A DNA stretch of 64,000 nt from Elusimicrobia bacterium GWC2_64_44 (GCA_001799845.1 MGUG01000044.1:64020-128019); one strand, 5' to 3'; positions 36,001-43,542 are shown, numbered from the stretch's first letter. Made by a program: numbers and translations. Notes: generated from the letters alone by a model not told the origin.

Positions 36001-38465
36001 CGCCCATCTACGAAGCCGGCGGAGAAGCTACGATAGTTTTCAACAACCTCTACGGCTCCGTGTCGGAACAGAAGCAGAAGAACAACTCCGCCTCGGTCAC
36101 CGAGCAGACCCTGGCCCTGGACTACGCCGCCATTTACTCCACCTCCACGGTCTACGTCTACCGCAAGTTCTCCACCGCGCTGGACGTCTCGCAGCACGAG
36201 AAGCTGCGCTTCCTGGTCAAGAGCGAGGGTGGCCCGCAGGCCGGCGCCGCCTTCTACCTGAAAGCCGGCGACGTGAACAACCATTTCAAGGCCTCGGTCC
36301 CGCTGGACTTCACCGGCTGGCGCCTGATCACGGTGCGCCAGGTGGATATCACCGGCGACAAGATCCCCGACGTCTGGGCCCCCGAAACCTCCGGCGTCAC
36401 GGTCTCCTCGGTCGGCACCCCCAGCCTGCAGCAGGTGCCGCAGTTCCTGGCCGGCGTAGAGGCCACGGACGCCGGCGGCCACAGCGGCACGGTCTATTTC
36501 AACGAGCTGCACCTCTCCGAGCCCCTGATGCGCGTCGGCAACGCCCGCAAGGTGGAGGGCGCCTTCGAGATACCCGGCTGGATGAGCTTCGGCGGCAAGC
36601 ACCGCTTCGTGGACCGCAGTTTCCAGACCCCGGTGACGGCCATCGCCAACCAGGACAACGAATCGCAGTCGGGGTACCTCAACATCACGCGCCTCGCGTT
36701 CTTCCCGGTCAACGTCACGGCCGCACGCCAGATCACGGTCACGCCCAATACGCTGGCTACCGGCGCCAACAACCTGGTCAACTCGCTGCAGCAGGGCCGC
36801 GTAAAGAAGTTCGACGGCACGGCCTCGGGCACCCTCGGCATCGGCGCGCTGCCCAAGGTGGGGCTTAACTACACCAAGGGCCTGACGGACTACAGCCTGC
36901 TCAGCCGCAAGGACGACCGGAACCTCTACGCCGCCAACATGACCTACTCGGTGCCGGGCACGCTGCCCGTGCTGCCGCGCTCGCTGAACCTGAACTACTC
37001 GCTCGGCAGCAGCAAGGTGGCCTACGACCCCTCGCGGCTGACCGCCGCCGGGCAGGCCGGGCTCTACGACACCAAGGAGCGCACGGACGCCTACGGGGCC
37101 AAGCTGACCTTCATCCCGTGGAACGGGTCCTCGTTCAACCCGGGCTACTCGCTTCAGACCGCCCGCGAGGAGCGCGCGCCGGTGGCGGACCCCCTGCGCT
37201 CGGAACGCTACAACAAGTCGCTGCAGCAGACGGTGGACTTCAACTCCAACCTGCTCTTCGCCCGCTGGTTCAATCCGTCGTTCAGCTACTCCGTCACCAC
37301 GCTGGAAAGCAACAACCTCAACACCACCACTGTCACGGTGGCGCAGTCCTCGCAGGTGTTCACGGCCGGCCAGATCAAGACGGTTAACCGCACGGCGCAG
37401 GGCGGCGTTTCGCTGACCATCAACGTCAACGATCTGGCGCCGCGAAACAAGCTGCTGCGCTCCATGGTGCTGTCCTCCAATTACCAGATCCAGGACGGCG
37501 ACGCGTGGGCCAACGTGGAGAAGGACTACAACACGCGCAACAAGCTCTGGCTCAGGGACTCCATGGACCCCGCCAGCCGCTTCGCGCAGCGCAACTCCGT
37601 GACGCTGCGCGACACCTTCAGCTCCTCGCAGCGCTGGCAGCCGTTCGAGGGCTTCGGCTTCAAGGGCAACGCGGCGCCGCTGGGCACGCTGTCGCTGACA
37701 AACAATTTCTCCAACTCGGTGCAGCGCTCCGAGGTGACCGGCACTATCTCCAAGAGCGTCAACCGCACCTTCCCCGACATGATCCTGTCGATGTCGCAGC
37801 TGGAGGGGCTGCTGCGCGCGCGCCGCTGGGCGCAGGCGGCCACGATCAACCTCAAGTACTCGCGCAACACCAACGAGGCCAAGACGGTCTCGCTCGACAC
37901 GTCCGGCACCTACGGCATGGACCTGCGCTTCAAGCTGCTGAACCTCGTGGACACGGCCTTCAGCTACAACCTGCGCCTTACGGACAAGAAGGACCTGCGC
38001 GTCAACCAGGTCACGCAGCGCACGCGGCACGACGACGCCACGCTGCAGGGCACCTTCGACGTGCGCAAGTTCCGCCTCACTCCCAAGGCCGACTACTCCT
38101 CGGACAAGACACGCGGCGCGCTGGGCGTGATGACCGCCAACACCCGCACTATAACCCCCAGCCTGCTGATCAAGTCAGACTTCCAGCTGCCCAAGGGCCT
38201 TAAGCTGCCGTTCATGAAGCAGGCCATCGTCTTCACGAACCGCATCGTCTGGACCACGACGCTCAGCTACGCGCTCAAGTCCTCGCCGATCACCATAGCG
38301 GAGAACAGCCGCCTGTTCTCGCTGAACTCCAGCGCGGACTACGAGGCCGCCAAGAACCTGCGCCTGACCTTTAACGGCGGGCTGCAGCGCTACTGGCACA
38401 AGTACCTCAAGCAGGAAGAGTACCTGTCCTACCAGGCAGGCAGCACGCTGACGTTCCAGTTCTAG
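33090..38465 (+). CDS. sprA: SprA-like giant outer-membrane translocon protein (type IX secretion)
   Basis: A 1791-residue protein with a signal peptide (MTLKATPLKLLLLLACARGAFA); the ATG at 33090 is preferred to a TTG three codons earlier. Its features match the SprA/Sov family: an N-terminal region with FEITQQMQVRMQGKVGQKI and FGDIDLSLP (about 155-260), LFGIRADLKTQRLKFTF, repeats of the form YVMDYSKGLVTFN (near 338) and YFIDYDSGFITFYYP (near 549), and ALIDNMEG (near 668), comparable to the IDDFEG block of Bacteroidota SprA. Many beta-strands follow and the chain ends in phenylalanine. SprA is the 36-strand outer-membrane conduit of type IX secretion. At 1791 residues it is shorter than typical SprA (about 2400). 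Confidence 0.8.
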   Translation: MTLKATPLKLLLLLACARGAFAADFAAPAPAGGRFLLLDRQDPSRVLSAAEVSTAAASGTQDGLSGDMPFQYSGDAWNEAREAVETGRFRREELVPPARVEVSTEAPAAPEPQVEFRESGTTLSVTGRKVIALNYSGKKFINEQTSVTRARSLSLFEITQQMQVRMQGKVGQKITVNVDYDDTKQDKQDISVVYTGDPNEVVQNVSFGDIDLSLPATEFVSYNKQLFGIRADLKTQRLKFTFVGSRTKGQTKTRQFTGNTQFQGADILDINYLRRKYYDVTFGNVSRLPIKSGTERIYIDQQTLAQVDNVTVFELVAKDMAVQTSTYTGRFQLLSPGIDYVMDYSKGLVTFNRTLNPQDVVIIDFQNFGGTNLSQNNSTDTLTGLNTLAALVAPAIIKTPSDIALSSVAATIAALDSHRHELKTYYSIGQTNLVRDNGNGNFILRVQDLNRTEVSVAGYNPADSNPPVKYPDTIEVDFEQGIFRLKNPFLDPDTSSPRPDDQVYSAAPASKRVLRVEYSFRFKTFLLEPNIVLQSEVVRVDGKKLGRNEEYFIDYDSGFITFYYPERVGQDSKIEIVYEVSPFGGVGNQSLVGGRISYDFGSHFSLGSTMLYQGGIKSNTVPNVTDLTNSMLVYEGDAQLKGLNIFGLKTSLGAEAAQSRLNPNLNDYALIDNMEGVKQEDSPSMDKNYWFIAANPVQAPADPLALDWYNENIKARDINPAASSEGTQQVLSFHYDFTVSPEVSIVYPLSPTGLDFSQKNVLELVVYGDNSLAAPGPRFNIHLGQITEDADNSGGQNFSCASGLVIPNAPKSEDLNCDEQVAAAEDIGWLYDPGTANTKRYGAANGRLDSEDLNKNGRLDVQDFTGGSLGYVNGALFTDTSDNTAKNTVDFSGWRTLYLPLGITSTDTYKWNAIKQVRISLKQAAGAGAATSGTIKFARISAVGNTWTVQSSTAGSMQAIGVNNHDNPGYAPIYEAGGEATIVFNNLYGSVSEQKQKNNSASVTEQTLALDYAAIYSTSTVYVYRKFSTALDVSQHEKLRFLVKSEGGPQAGAAFYLKAGDVNNHFKASVPLDFTGWRLITVRQVDITGDKIPDVWAPETSGVTVSSVGTPSLQQVPQFLAGVEATDAGGHSGTVYFNELHLSEPLMRVGNARKVEGAFEIPGWMSFGGKHRFVDRSFQTPVTAIANQDNESQSGYLNITRLAFFPVNVTAARQITVTPNTLATGANNLVNSLQQGRVKKFDGTASGTLGIGALPKVGLNYTKGLTDYSLLSRKDDRNLYAANMTYSVPGTLPVLPRSLNLNYSLGSSKVAYDPSRLTAAGQAGLYDTKERTDAYGAKLTFIPWNGSSFNPGYSLQTAREERAPVADPLRSERYNKSLQQTVDFNSNLLFARWFNPSFSYSVTTLESNNLNTTTVTVAQSSQVFTAGQIKTVNRTAQGGVSLTINVNDLAPRNKLLRSMVLSSNYQIQDGDAWANVEKDYNTRNKLWLRDSMDPASRFAQRNSVTLRDTFSSSQRWQPFEGFGFKGNAAPLGTLSLTNNFSNSVQRSEVTGTISKSVNRTFPDMILSMSQLEGLLRARRWAQAATINLKYSRNTNEAKTVSLDTSGTYGMDLRFKLLNLVDTAFSYNLRLTDKKDLRVNQVTQRTRHDDATLQGTFDVRKFRLTPKADYSSDKTRGALGVMTANTRTITPSLLIKSDFQLPKGLKLPFMKQAIVFTNRIVWTTTLSYALKSSPITIAENSRLFSLNSSADYEAAKNLRLTFNGGLQRYWHKYLKQEEYLSYQAGSTLTFQF

Positions 38466-38480
38466 TTCTTTCGGGGGGAT

Positions 38481-39209
38481 ATGAAACCTGGATTGCTCAA
38501 GGCCGGGAAATGGCTGCTCAACGCGCTGCTGCCGCGCACCTGCGCGCATTGCGGCCTGGACCTGCATTATCTGGACGCCGCCCCGCTCTGCCCCGGGTGC
38601 CGCGCGCGGCTGGAGCCGCTGCCGGCTCTGCATTGCCGGGCCTGCGGGCTGCCGCTGCCCGACGGGGGCGCCGCCTGCCGCGACTGCCGCGGCGTCGCTC
38701 CCCGCGCGCTGGCGCTGGCCCGTTCGGCCTTCGTCTTCAACCCGGAACTGCGCTCGGTGGTGCACGCGTTCAAGTACAAGGGCCGCGACGACCTGGCGGC
38801 CCCGCTGGCGGCGGAGATGGCCGCCGCGCTGGACCGCTTCCCGGAGCTCTCCTCCTACACTTTCTCCGCCGCGGTGCCGCTGCACCCGGCCAAGCGCCGC
38901 GAGCGCGGCTTCAACCAGGCCGAGCTGCTATCGGCGGCGCTTGCCGCGCGGCGCAACCTGTTCCACCTGGCAGGCGCCTGCGAGCGGGTGCGCAACACCC
39001 CCAGCCAGACCGCGCTCTCCAAGGCTGACCGCAAGGCCAACATGGCCGGCGCCTTCCGCGCCTCCAGGCCGGAGCTGGTCAAAGGCCGCAATATCCTCCT
39101 CATCGACGACGTCGCCACCACCCTCGCCACCCTCGACGAGCTCGCCGCCGAGTTCAAGCGCGCCGGCGCCGCCTCCGTCGCCGCCTACACCCTCGCCCGC
39201 GAACCTTAA
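38481..39209 (+). CDS. comF: ComF-family phosphoribosyltransferase-like protein
   Basis: A 242-residue ComF/GntX-type protein. The N-terminal zinc-ribbon-like region has CAHCG, LCPGCRARL, CRACGLPLP and CRDCRG (about residues 15-70). The C-terminal type I PRTase domain has the PRPP loop ILLIDDVATTLATLDEL near 200-216, with the usual TTGxT loop changed to TTLAT. KRRERGFNQAELL is a further family motif. Homologues aid DNA uptake in naturally competent bacteria. It is 15 bases downstream of sprA with a GGGGG-rich leader and is probably co-transcribed. Confidence 0.9.
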   Translation: MKPGLLKAGKWLLNALLPRTCAHCGLDLHYLDAAPLCPGCRARLEPLPALHCRACGLPLPDGGAACRDCRGVAPRALALARSAFVFNPELRSVVHAFKYKGRDDLAAPLAAEMAAALDRFPELSSYTFSAAVPLHPAKRRERGFNQAELLSAALAARRNLFHLAGACERVRNTPSQTALSKADRKANMAGAFRASRPELVKGRNILLIDDVATTLATLDELAAEFKRAGAASVAAYTLAREP

Positions 39210-39240
39210 CCTAACCCAAAGAACCGCGAGATGCCCAGTC

Positions 39241-39372
39241 GGGGGCCGGCCGGGGAGGGGCCCCGTGCTCCTGGCAGAGGGAAACCGTTGCGCGGTTTCC
39301 CCCGCCCTTGGGAAATTATGGGCGGGACCCCCTTCCCCAAAGTCGCACGGAACCCCTCCCCGGCCGTCCCCT
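39241..39372. repeat. Structured inverted-repeat element C (about 28-nt arms)
   Basis: Arms 39241-39268 and 39345-39372 pair at 25 of 28 positions (one a G-T wobble). The closed interior holds two strong hairpins: a perfect 9-bp stem GGGAAACCG/CGGTTTCCC (39279-39287 with 39293-39301, loop TTGCG) and a 7-bp stem CCCGCCC/GGGCGGG (39301-39307 with 39320-39326). The result is a multi-branched fold. Its 3' flank CCCTCCGGTTC (39370-39379) recalls the 3' arm of element A. Confidence 0.65.
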
Positions 39373-39420
39373 CCGGTTCATTCGCACGATAAAGCAATTA
39401 ACGGACAGAGGCCGGCGGAG

Positions 39421-39566
39421 AGCGCAGGGATGGGTCCCGAAAAAGCATGTCGGAGGCCGAGGCTTGCGTAGCGCCGAGGCCGAGACGGGCAGCGGCGAGC
39501 ACTGTGTGCGTGTGGAGCGAAGCGACAATGCACCGACCGCGGTTTTTCGGGGCCCGTCCCTGCGCT
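39421..39566 (+). repeat. Structured inverted-repeat element B (24-bp stem with G-U pairs)
   Basis: Positions 39421-39444 pair with 39543-39566 over 24 consecutive positions if read as plus-strand RNA; 22 are Watson-Crick and two are U-G wobbles (39431 with 39556; 39435 with 39552). A further 5-bp outer stem (39414-39418 with 39570-39574) follows a small internal loop. The interior contains the hairpin GCACTGTGTGC at 39499-39509 and GAGCGA at 39515-39520, both also found (reverse complemented) in element A. The wobbles favour function as plus-strand RNA. No coding capacity was seen. Confidence 0.65.
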
Positions 39567-39652
39567 AGGCCGCCAAATACAAGCGCGTTTTGCGGTCCTG
39601 CCCCTGCGGTAGGCCGCCTCATTCGGCGCAACTCTTTCTTGAATTAAAAATA

Positions 39653-39680
39653 AAAGGCCGGCGGGTTAGCGCCGGCCTTT
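39653..39680 (-). terminator. Intrinsic terminator of the amylase gene
   Basis: An 11-bp stem (AAAGGCCGGCG at 39653-39663 with CGCCGGCCTTT at 39670-39680), loop of six, is followed on the minus strand by TTTTATTTTTAATTC. It lies 18 bases past the amylase stop. On the plus strand the T-run is only three bases, so it is best as a minus-strand terminator. Confidence 0.88.
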
Positions 39681-39697
39681 CAGGGTGCCGCGGTGGG

Positions 39698-41194
39698 CTA
39701 GAACTGCACGTCGAAGATGTAGGCGGAGTAGGGGGACATCTCCTGCAGCCGCAGACCGCCGGCGAGGTCCCCGGACTTGAACGAGAAGAACCTGTCGGAC
39801 AGCTCCTCGAAGATGGCCGTCGTCTCGCCCTCGCTCTTGATGGAGGCGTTCACTATGCCGCAGGAAGGCTCACCGGAGTAGTTCACCACCACTATCTTCA
39901 GCGTACGCCGCTGCGCCCAGGACCAGGCCAGGATATTATTGTTGGTCCGGTTCTCCTTGTCGCACTGCTTCACGTCGAGCAGCGCCCATTCGCCGCCGTG
40001 GAACGCGGGGTGGTCGGTGATCTTGAGCAGCTTGGCGTAGAACTTCTTTATCTCCAGGTCCGGCACGCGGTCGTAGAGCTCCTTGAGCTGCAGCGGCGGG
40101 CGCACCTTCACGCCGTCCACCTGGTTGTCGTTGTAGAAGCGCAGGCCCTTTATGGTGGAGACCACCACGCCGGCGGCCAGCGCCTTCTGGCGCCCGAAGG
40201 CGGCCAGCGAGGGCTGCTCGTCGTGGTTGTCTATGAAGCGCGCGGAGCGCTTCTGGTAAAGCTTCTCGGCGCGCAGGTGGCCGCGCACCTCCTGCGCCCC
40301 CTGGAAGCGCAGCCGGTCGTAAGTGCCCTTGTCGTAGGTGTAATCGAAGCCGATTTGCTGCACGCGCCACTCGAGGCCCCAGTAAACCTCGGCCAGGAAG
40401 GTGAACTGCGGGTGCTTTTCCTTAACGGCCTTTATGGCGCTCTCCCAGAATTCTTCCTGCGGGCGCTTGTAGCCGCCGCGGTTGAGCAGCCAGCCCCAGG
40501 TGCCCTCGTGGATCTCGTTCAAGGTCAGCATCACCATGTCGCAGCGCACGCCGTCGGCCATGTCCGCGATACGCAGCAGGACGGACAGCATCCGGTCGCG
40601 CGTGGCGGCGTTGAAATAGTTCAGCTGCGCGCTGTCGGACCACGCCGGAAAGTTGGGGTCGCGGCCGTAGGCGATGTAGCGCTTGATCTCGCCCTCTGGC
40701 AGCTCGAAGAACCAGTCGGGATGGGCGCGGTAATCTTCCTCGGAGCCGTTGATGAAGCAGTCCGGGCATTCCTTGATGTAGGGGTTGTCCTTGGCCGTAT
40801 GGTTGGAGACCAGGTCGACCATCAGCTTCATCCCCATCGAATTGAGCTTTTCCTTGAGCGCCTTCAGCTCCCACTCGAAGCCGAGCTCGGCGTTCAGGCG
40901 GTACCAGTGCACCGAGTAGGGCGAAGAGCCGACGGCTTCCGGGCCGAAGCCGGGCGGGATGGTCTTCAGTTCCTCGGCCAGCGCCCTGTCCTCGCGGGCT
41001 ATGCGCTCGGACTCGGGGCTGGGCTCCCAGACGCCGACCAGCCAGACTATGTCGAAGCCCAGGTGGCGCAGCTCCTGCCATTCGTCGTCCGGCACGGAGG
41101 AAAGTGTCATCTCGGGCAAGGAATACTTCGCCCGCAGCTGCTTTAGCCACAGCCTGGTATTGATTTCAATCAAATGAGGATTCGAACGAAGCAC
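39698..41194 (-). CDS. GH13 alpha-amylase-family glycosidase
   Basis: A 498-residue GH13 enzyme without a signal peptide, so cytoplasmic. Catalytic regions: DLVSNHT (127-133, region I), GVRCDMVML with the nucleophile Asp219, AEVYWG with the acid/base Glu269, and FIDNHDE with Asp325 as the stabiliser. It acts on alpha-1,4-glucans or related oligosaccharides. The N-terminal domain starts with IEINTRLWLKQL, a pattern seen in a subgroup of bacterial amylases. The GTG start at 41194 has GGGAGG just upstream. The gene is alone, with its own -10 and terminator. Fine specificity is unknown. Confidence 0.9.
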   Translation of the reverse strand: MLRSNPHLIEINTRLWLKQLRAKYSLPEMTLSSVPDDEWQELRHLGFDIVWLVGVWEPSPESERIAREDRALAEELKTIPPGFGPEAVGSSPYSVHWYRLNAELGFEWELKALKEKLNSMGMKLMVDLVSNHTAKDNPYIKECPDCFINGSEEDYRAHPDWFFELPEGEIKRYIAYGRDPNFPAWSDSAQLNYFNAATRDRMLSVLLRIADMADGVRCDMVMLTLNEIHEGTWGWLLNRGGYKRPQEEFWESAIKAVKEKHPQFTFLAEVYWGLEWRVQQIGFDYTYDKGTYDRLRFQGAQEVRGHLRAEKLYQKRSARFIDNHDEQPSLAAFGRQKALAAGVVVSTIKGLRFYNDNQVDGVKVRPPLQLKELYDRVPDLEIKKFYAKLLKITDHPAFHGGEWALLDVKQCDKENRTNNNILAWSWAQRRTLKIVVVNYSGEPSCGIVNASIKSEGETTAIFEELSDRFFSFKSGDLAGGLRLQEMSPYSAYIFDVQF

Positions 41195-41252
41195 TTTCCC
41201 TCCCTGCTTTTCCTAAACGATTTTAGTGAAGGTCCCCCGGATGCTGGACTCT

Positions 41253-41258
41253 ATTATA
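41253..41258 (-). promoter_or_regulatory. -10 hexamer for the amylase gene
   Basis: Minus-strand TATAAT about 58 bases upstream of the GTG start of the amylase gene, within an otherwise GC-rich gap. No -35 consensus was recognised. Confidence 0.4.
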
Positions 41259-41301
41259 GCAAATCCGGCCGTGCTAAGGCGCTGCTGCCGGAAAACAAAA
41301 A

Positions 41302-41325
41302 GCCCCCCCGGTCTGCCCGGGGGGC
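41302..41325 (-). terminator. Intrinsic terminator of the Cache-protein gene
   Basis: On the minus strand GCCCCCC pairs with GGGGGGC (41325-41319 with 41308-41302), extended by two more pairs with one bulge, around a short loop, then TTTTTGTTTT. It lies 16 bases past the stop of the gene ending at 41341. Confidence 0.88.
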
Positions 41326-41340
41326 CCAAAGCGCGGCTAA

Positions 41341-42285
41341 CTACTGCGGGGCGGCCTCGCCTTCCGGCGCCTTCAGCCAGTAAACCGCCAGTTTGTAAGC
41401 CACTATGGAGAAGAGCAGGATCAGCAGCACGCCGGAGGCCACCACGCGCCAGGCCCAGGAGGAGGTCCTGCGCGCCGGCGCGTCGCCCGCGTCCATGATC
41501 TCGTAGACCCACCATTTGGTGCCCGAAACGTTGGAGACGGAGACCAGCAGCGTGCGCCCGCGGAACTGGACCGGGCTGGTGAGGTCGGCGGCTTCGCGCT
41601 CGGAGGCCAGGGCCAGCAGTTTAAGGACCTCGGCGGGGGCCTTGAGCCCGGGCTCGACTATGGACCGGCTCATCGAATCCGCGATGACCTGGCCCCCCAT
41701 GTCCACCAGGCCGAAGCTGCCGTAGGAGTTGCGGCCCATCATCCGCACCACCTCGCCCAGGTAGGCCAGGCTGAGGCGGCCGGCCAGGTAATACGCCGGG
41801 GAGCCGCCCTTCAGCAGCGGCTCGGCCAGCACCAGCGCGGGCGGGGTATACTCCCCGTATTCCACGGCACCGGCGGGGGCCAGGGAGGCTTTGGCTTCGG
41901 AGAAGACCGGGCTCCTGGCGTAGTCCAGCCGCGGCTTGGCGCCGGCGGCGGGGTAGCGCGCCAGCTCGGCGCCGGAGGGCCCGAGCAGGGCCAGCTCGGA
42001 ATAGATGAAGGGATTTTCCTGCGCGCGGGCGGCGAGGTCCTGCTTCAGCGCGGCCTGGCCGCCGGAGAGGCGGGCCCCGGCCACGCGGGCCAGGTTGTAG
42101 TTCAGGTTCAGCACGTCGGAGATGATGCCGGCGCCGGTCGAGGTGCGCAGCCCCAGGTAGCGCAGCGTGTCGTTCTTCTGCAGCTCGCCCTCGCCGTAGA
42201 TGAAGTGCCGGCTCAGCAGCAGGAAGGGCAGGAGGAACAGCCCGGCCACCGCGGCGGCGAATTTGTATTTATTGATCCCGTTCAT
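41341..42285 (-). CDS. Membrane protein with periplasmic Cache-like sensor domain, no output domain
   Basis: A 314-residue protein with an N-terminal helix (about 8-26), a periplasmic region of about 240 residues, and a C-terminal helix (about 278-300) with a short cytoplasmic tail. The periplasmic part has the double-Cache pattern of chemoreceptors and kinases: long first helix LNYNLARVAGARL, FIYSELALLGPSGAELARYP, AEPLLKGGSPAYYLAGRLSLAYLGEVV, YGSFGLVDMGGQVIADS. No kinase, HAMP or methyl-accepting domain follows. It may be a stand-alone ligand-binding subunit. It is co-transcribed with the gene upstream. Confidence 0.7.
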   Translation of the reverse strand: MNGINKYKFAAAVAGLFLLPFLLLSRHFIYGEGELQKNDTLRYLGLRTSTGAGIISDVLNLNYNLARVAGARLSGGQAALKQDLAARAQENPFIYSELALLGPSGAELARYPAAGAKPRLDYARSPVFSEAKASLAPAGAVEYGEYTPPALVLAEPLLKGGSPAYYLAGRLSLAYLGEVVRMMGRNSYGSFGLVDMGGQVIADSMSRSIVEPGLKAPAEVLKLLALASEREAADLTSPVQFRGRTLLVSVSNVSGTKWWVYEIMDAGDAPARRTSSWAWRVVASGVLLILLFSIVAYKLAVYWLKAPEGEAAPQ

Positions 42286-42301
42286 AGGCGAACCATCCTG
42301 T

Positions 42302-43477
42302 TCATTTTTTCCCGGCGCGGGCTCCCGCCCGCAGGGCTTTCTGCAGCGCCCACCCGGCTACGCTCTTCTCGAACCAGCTTATCAGTTCCTGCAGGCCGTA
42401 ACCCGCCAGCGCGCAGAGCGCCCACAGCGCGGGCAGGTAATACCGCAGCTCTATGCCGCCGGTGGCCGGCACCTGCTTCACGGCCGCCAGCGGCAGCAGC
42501 GGCAGCAGCGCCGCCGCCAGGAAGACCAGCAGCCGCTCTTTCCTGAAAACGAAAGCCGCGTAGGCGCCGAGGAAGACGAAGACCATCAGGAACTTGTGGT
42601 ACAGGACGCGCGGCAGTTCGTAGGCCAGGGCCCGGCCCAGTCCGGAGAAGGCGCCGGCCAGCGCGCCGCCGGGGCCGTCGCGCAGCAGGAAGGCCGCGGG
42701 CCCGAGCGGCCCCTGCGGCACGGGCTCGGCCGGCCGGTAACCGTAGCGGTCGATGTTGGCCCAGCGGCGCAGGCTGAGCTCCTGCGCGTAAAAAGCGCCG
42801 CCGTAATGCGCCCGCTGCCAGGCCAGGTAGGGCAGCGCCAGCAGCGCGGCCAGCCCGAGCGAGAGCCCGGCTTCCTTCAGCCGGAACTCCCGGCGGCGCA
42901 GCGCCCAGGAAAGCCCCGCCATGACCAGCAGCGCCCAGGCGGCGTCGAGGCGGCTCAGGCAGGCCAGGCCGCCGGCGAGGCCGGCAAGCAACGCGGAGCG
43001 CCGGCCCCCCTCCGCGTCGAAATAATGCCAGAACAGCAGCAGGAAGAGCAGCGCGAAAAGGTTGGAAGAGCCCTGCATGGCGTAGTAGCCCATGTAGGGA
43101 TTGGCCGCCAGGAACAGCACAGCCATGGGGGCGGCCAGGCCGCCCAGCCCGTTGAGCGCCAGCAGCGTCGCCGCCGCCACCAGCACGTAGACCGCCACGC
43201 CCTGCGCGCGCACGGCCTTGTCGGGGTCGGCCCCGGCGGCCATGGCCAGCTTCAGGGCCGCCACCGGCAGCGGCTCCGCCAGGCCGGAGGCGTAGAACCA
43301 GGAGGACCCGGCGGCCATCAGGGAGCGGGAGGCCGCGTCGCGCAGCGGCTCCGCCTTGTAGACCTTCCAGCAGGCGGCTATGTTCATAGCGAGCGCGAGC
43401 CCGGCGAAAGCGAAGACCGCGGCGCGGAGATACTTCTCCAGGTCGGCTTTCCGCAGCAAATTTTGAAAGTCTGTCAT
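42302..43477 (-). CDS. Polytopic membrane protein, GT39/GT-C-like
   Basis: A 391-residue integral membrane protein with eight or more hydrophobic helices. ATG at 43477 (MTDFQNLL) is preferred over a TTG six codons earlier. An early extracytoplasmic loop (SRSLMAAGSSWFYASGLAEPLPVAALK) and ANPYMGYYAMQGSSNLFALLFLLL followed by LSRLDAAWALL are reminiscent of bacterial GT-C enzymes and mannosyltransferase-like proteins, yet no acidic catalytic pair is clear. It ends in a basic tail. Sixteen bases separate it from the Cache gene, hence one operon. Substrate unknown. Confidence 0.6.
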   Translation of the reverse strand: MTDFQNLLRKADLEKYLRAAVFAFAGLALAMNIAACWKVYKAEPLRDAASRSLMAAGSSWFYASGLAEPLPVAALKLAMAAGADPDKAVRAQGVAVYVLVAAATLLALNGLGGLAAPMAVLFLAANPYMGYYAMQGSSNLFALLFLLLFWHYFDAEGGRRSALLAGLAGGLACLSRLDAAWALLVMAGLSWALRRREFRLKEAGLSLGLAALLALPYLAWQRAHYGGAFYAQELSLRRWANIDRYGYRPAEPVPQGPLGPAAFLLRDGPGGALAGAFSGLGRALAYELPRVLYHKFLMVFVFLGAYAAFVFRKERLLVFLAAALLPLLPLAAVKQVPATGGIELRYYLPALWALCALAGYGLQELISWFEKSVAGWALQKALRAGARAGKK

Positions 43478-43499
43478 TGTGAGGCGTCCCCTCAAGATT

Positions 43500-43521
43500 G
43501 TAGTATATTAAAAAATACTAC
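43500..43521. promoter_or_regulatory. Inverted repeat in a divergent promoter region
   Basis: The 65-base gap between two divergently read genes contains GTAGTAT (43500-43506), eight bases, and ATACTAC (43515-43521). The spacer is AT-only, and TATATT at 43504-43509 could be a plus-strand -10. The arrangement fits an operator in a shared promoter. A TATAAA at 43534-43539 is too close to the ATG to serve that gene. Confidence 0.4.
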
Positions 43522-43542
43522 GCGGGATAAGGCTATAAATAT

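Larger units (their letters stand above)
39210..39697. other. 488-bp non-coding region with structured elements
   Basis: This is the longest stretch without a gene. It holds structured elements C (39241-39372) and B (39421-39566), an imperfect 17-base direct repeat (CCCTGCGSTAGGCCGCC at 39558-39574 and 39602-39618), and an intrinsic terminator at 39653-39680. Short open frames here are in low-complexity, stem-rich DNA with no recognisable product. No tRNA or known RNA family was recognised. Confidence 0.75.

Noticed and set aside
39210-39697. Small protein genes in the gap (several frames of 60-86 codons)
   Set aside because: They run across long stems, have low-complexity translations on both strands and no ribosome sites.
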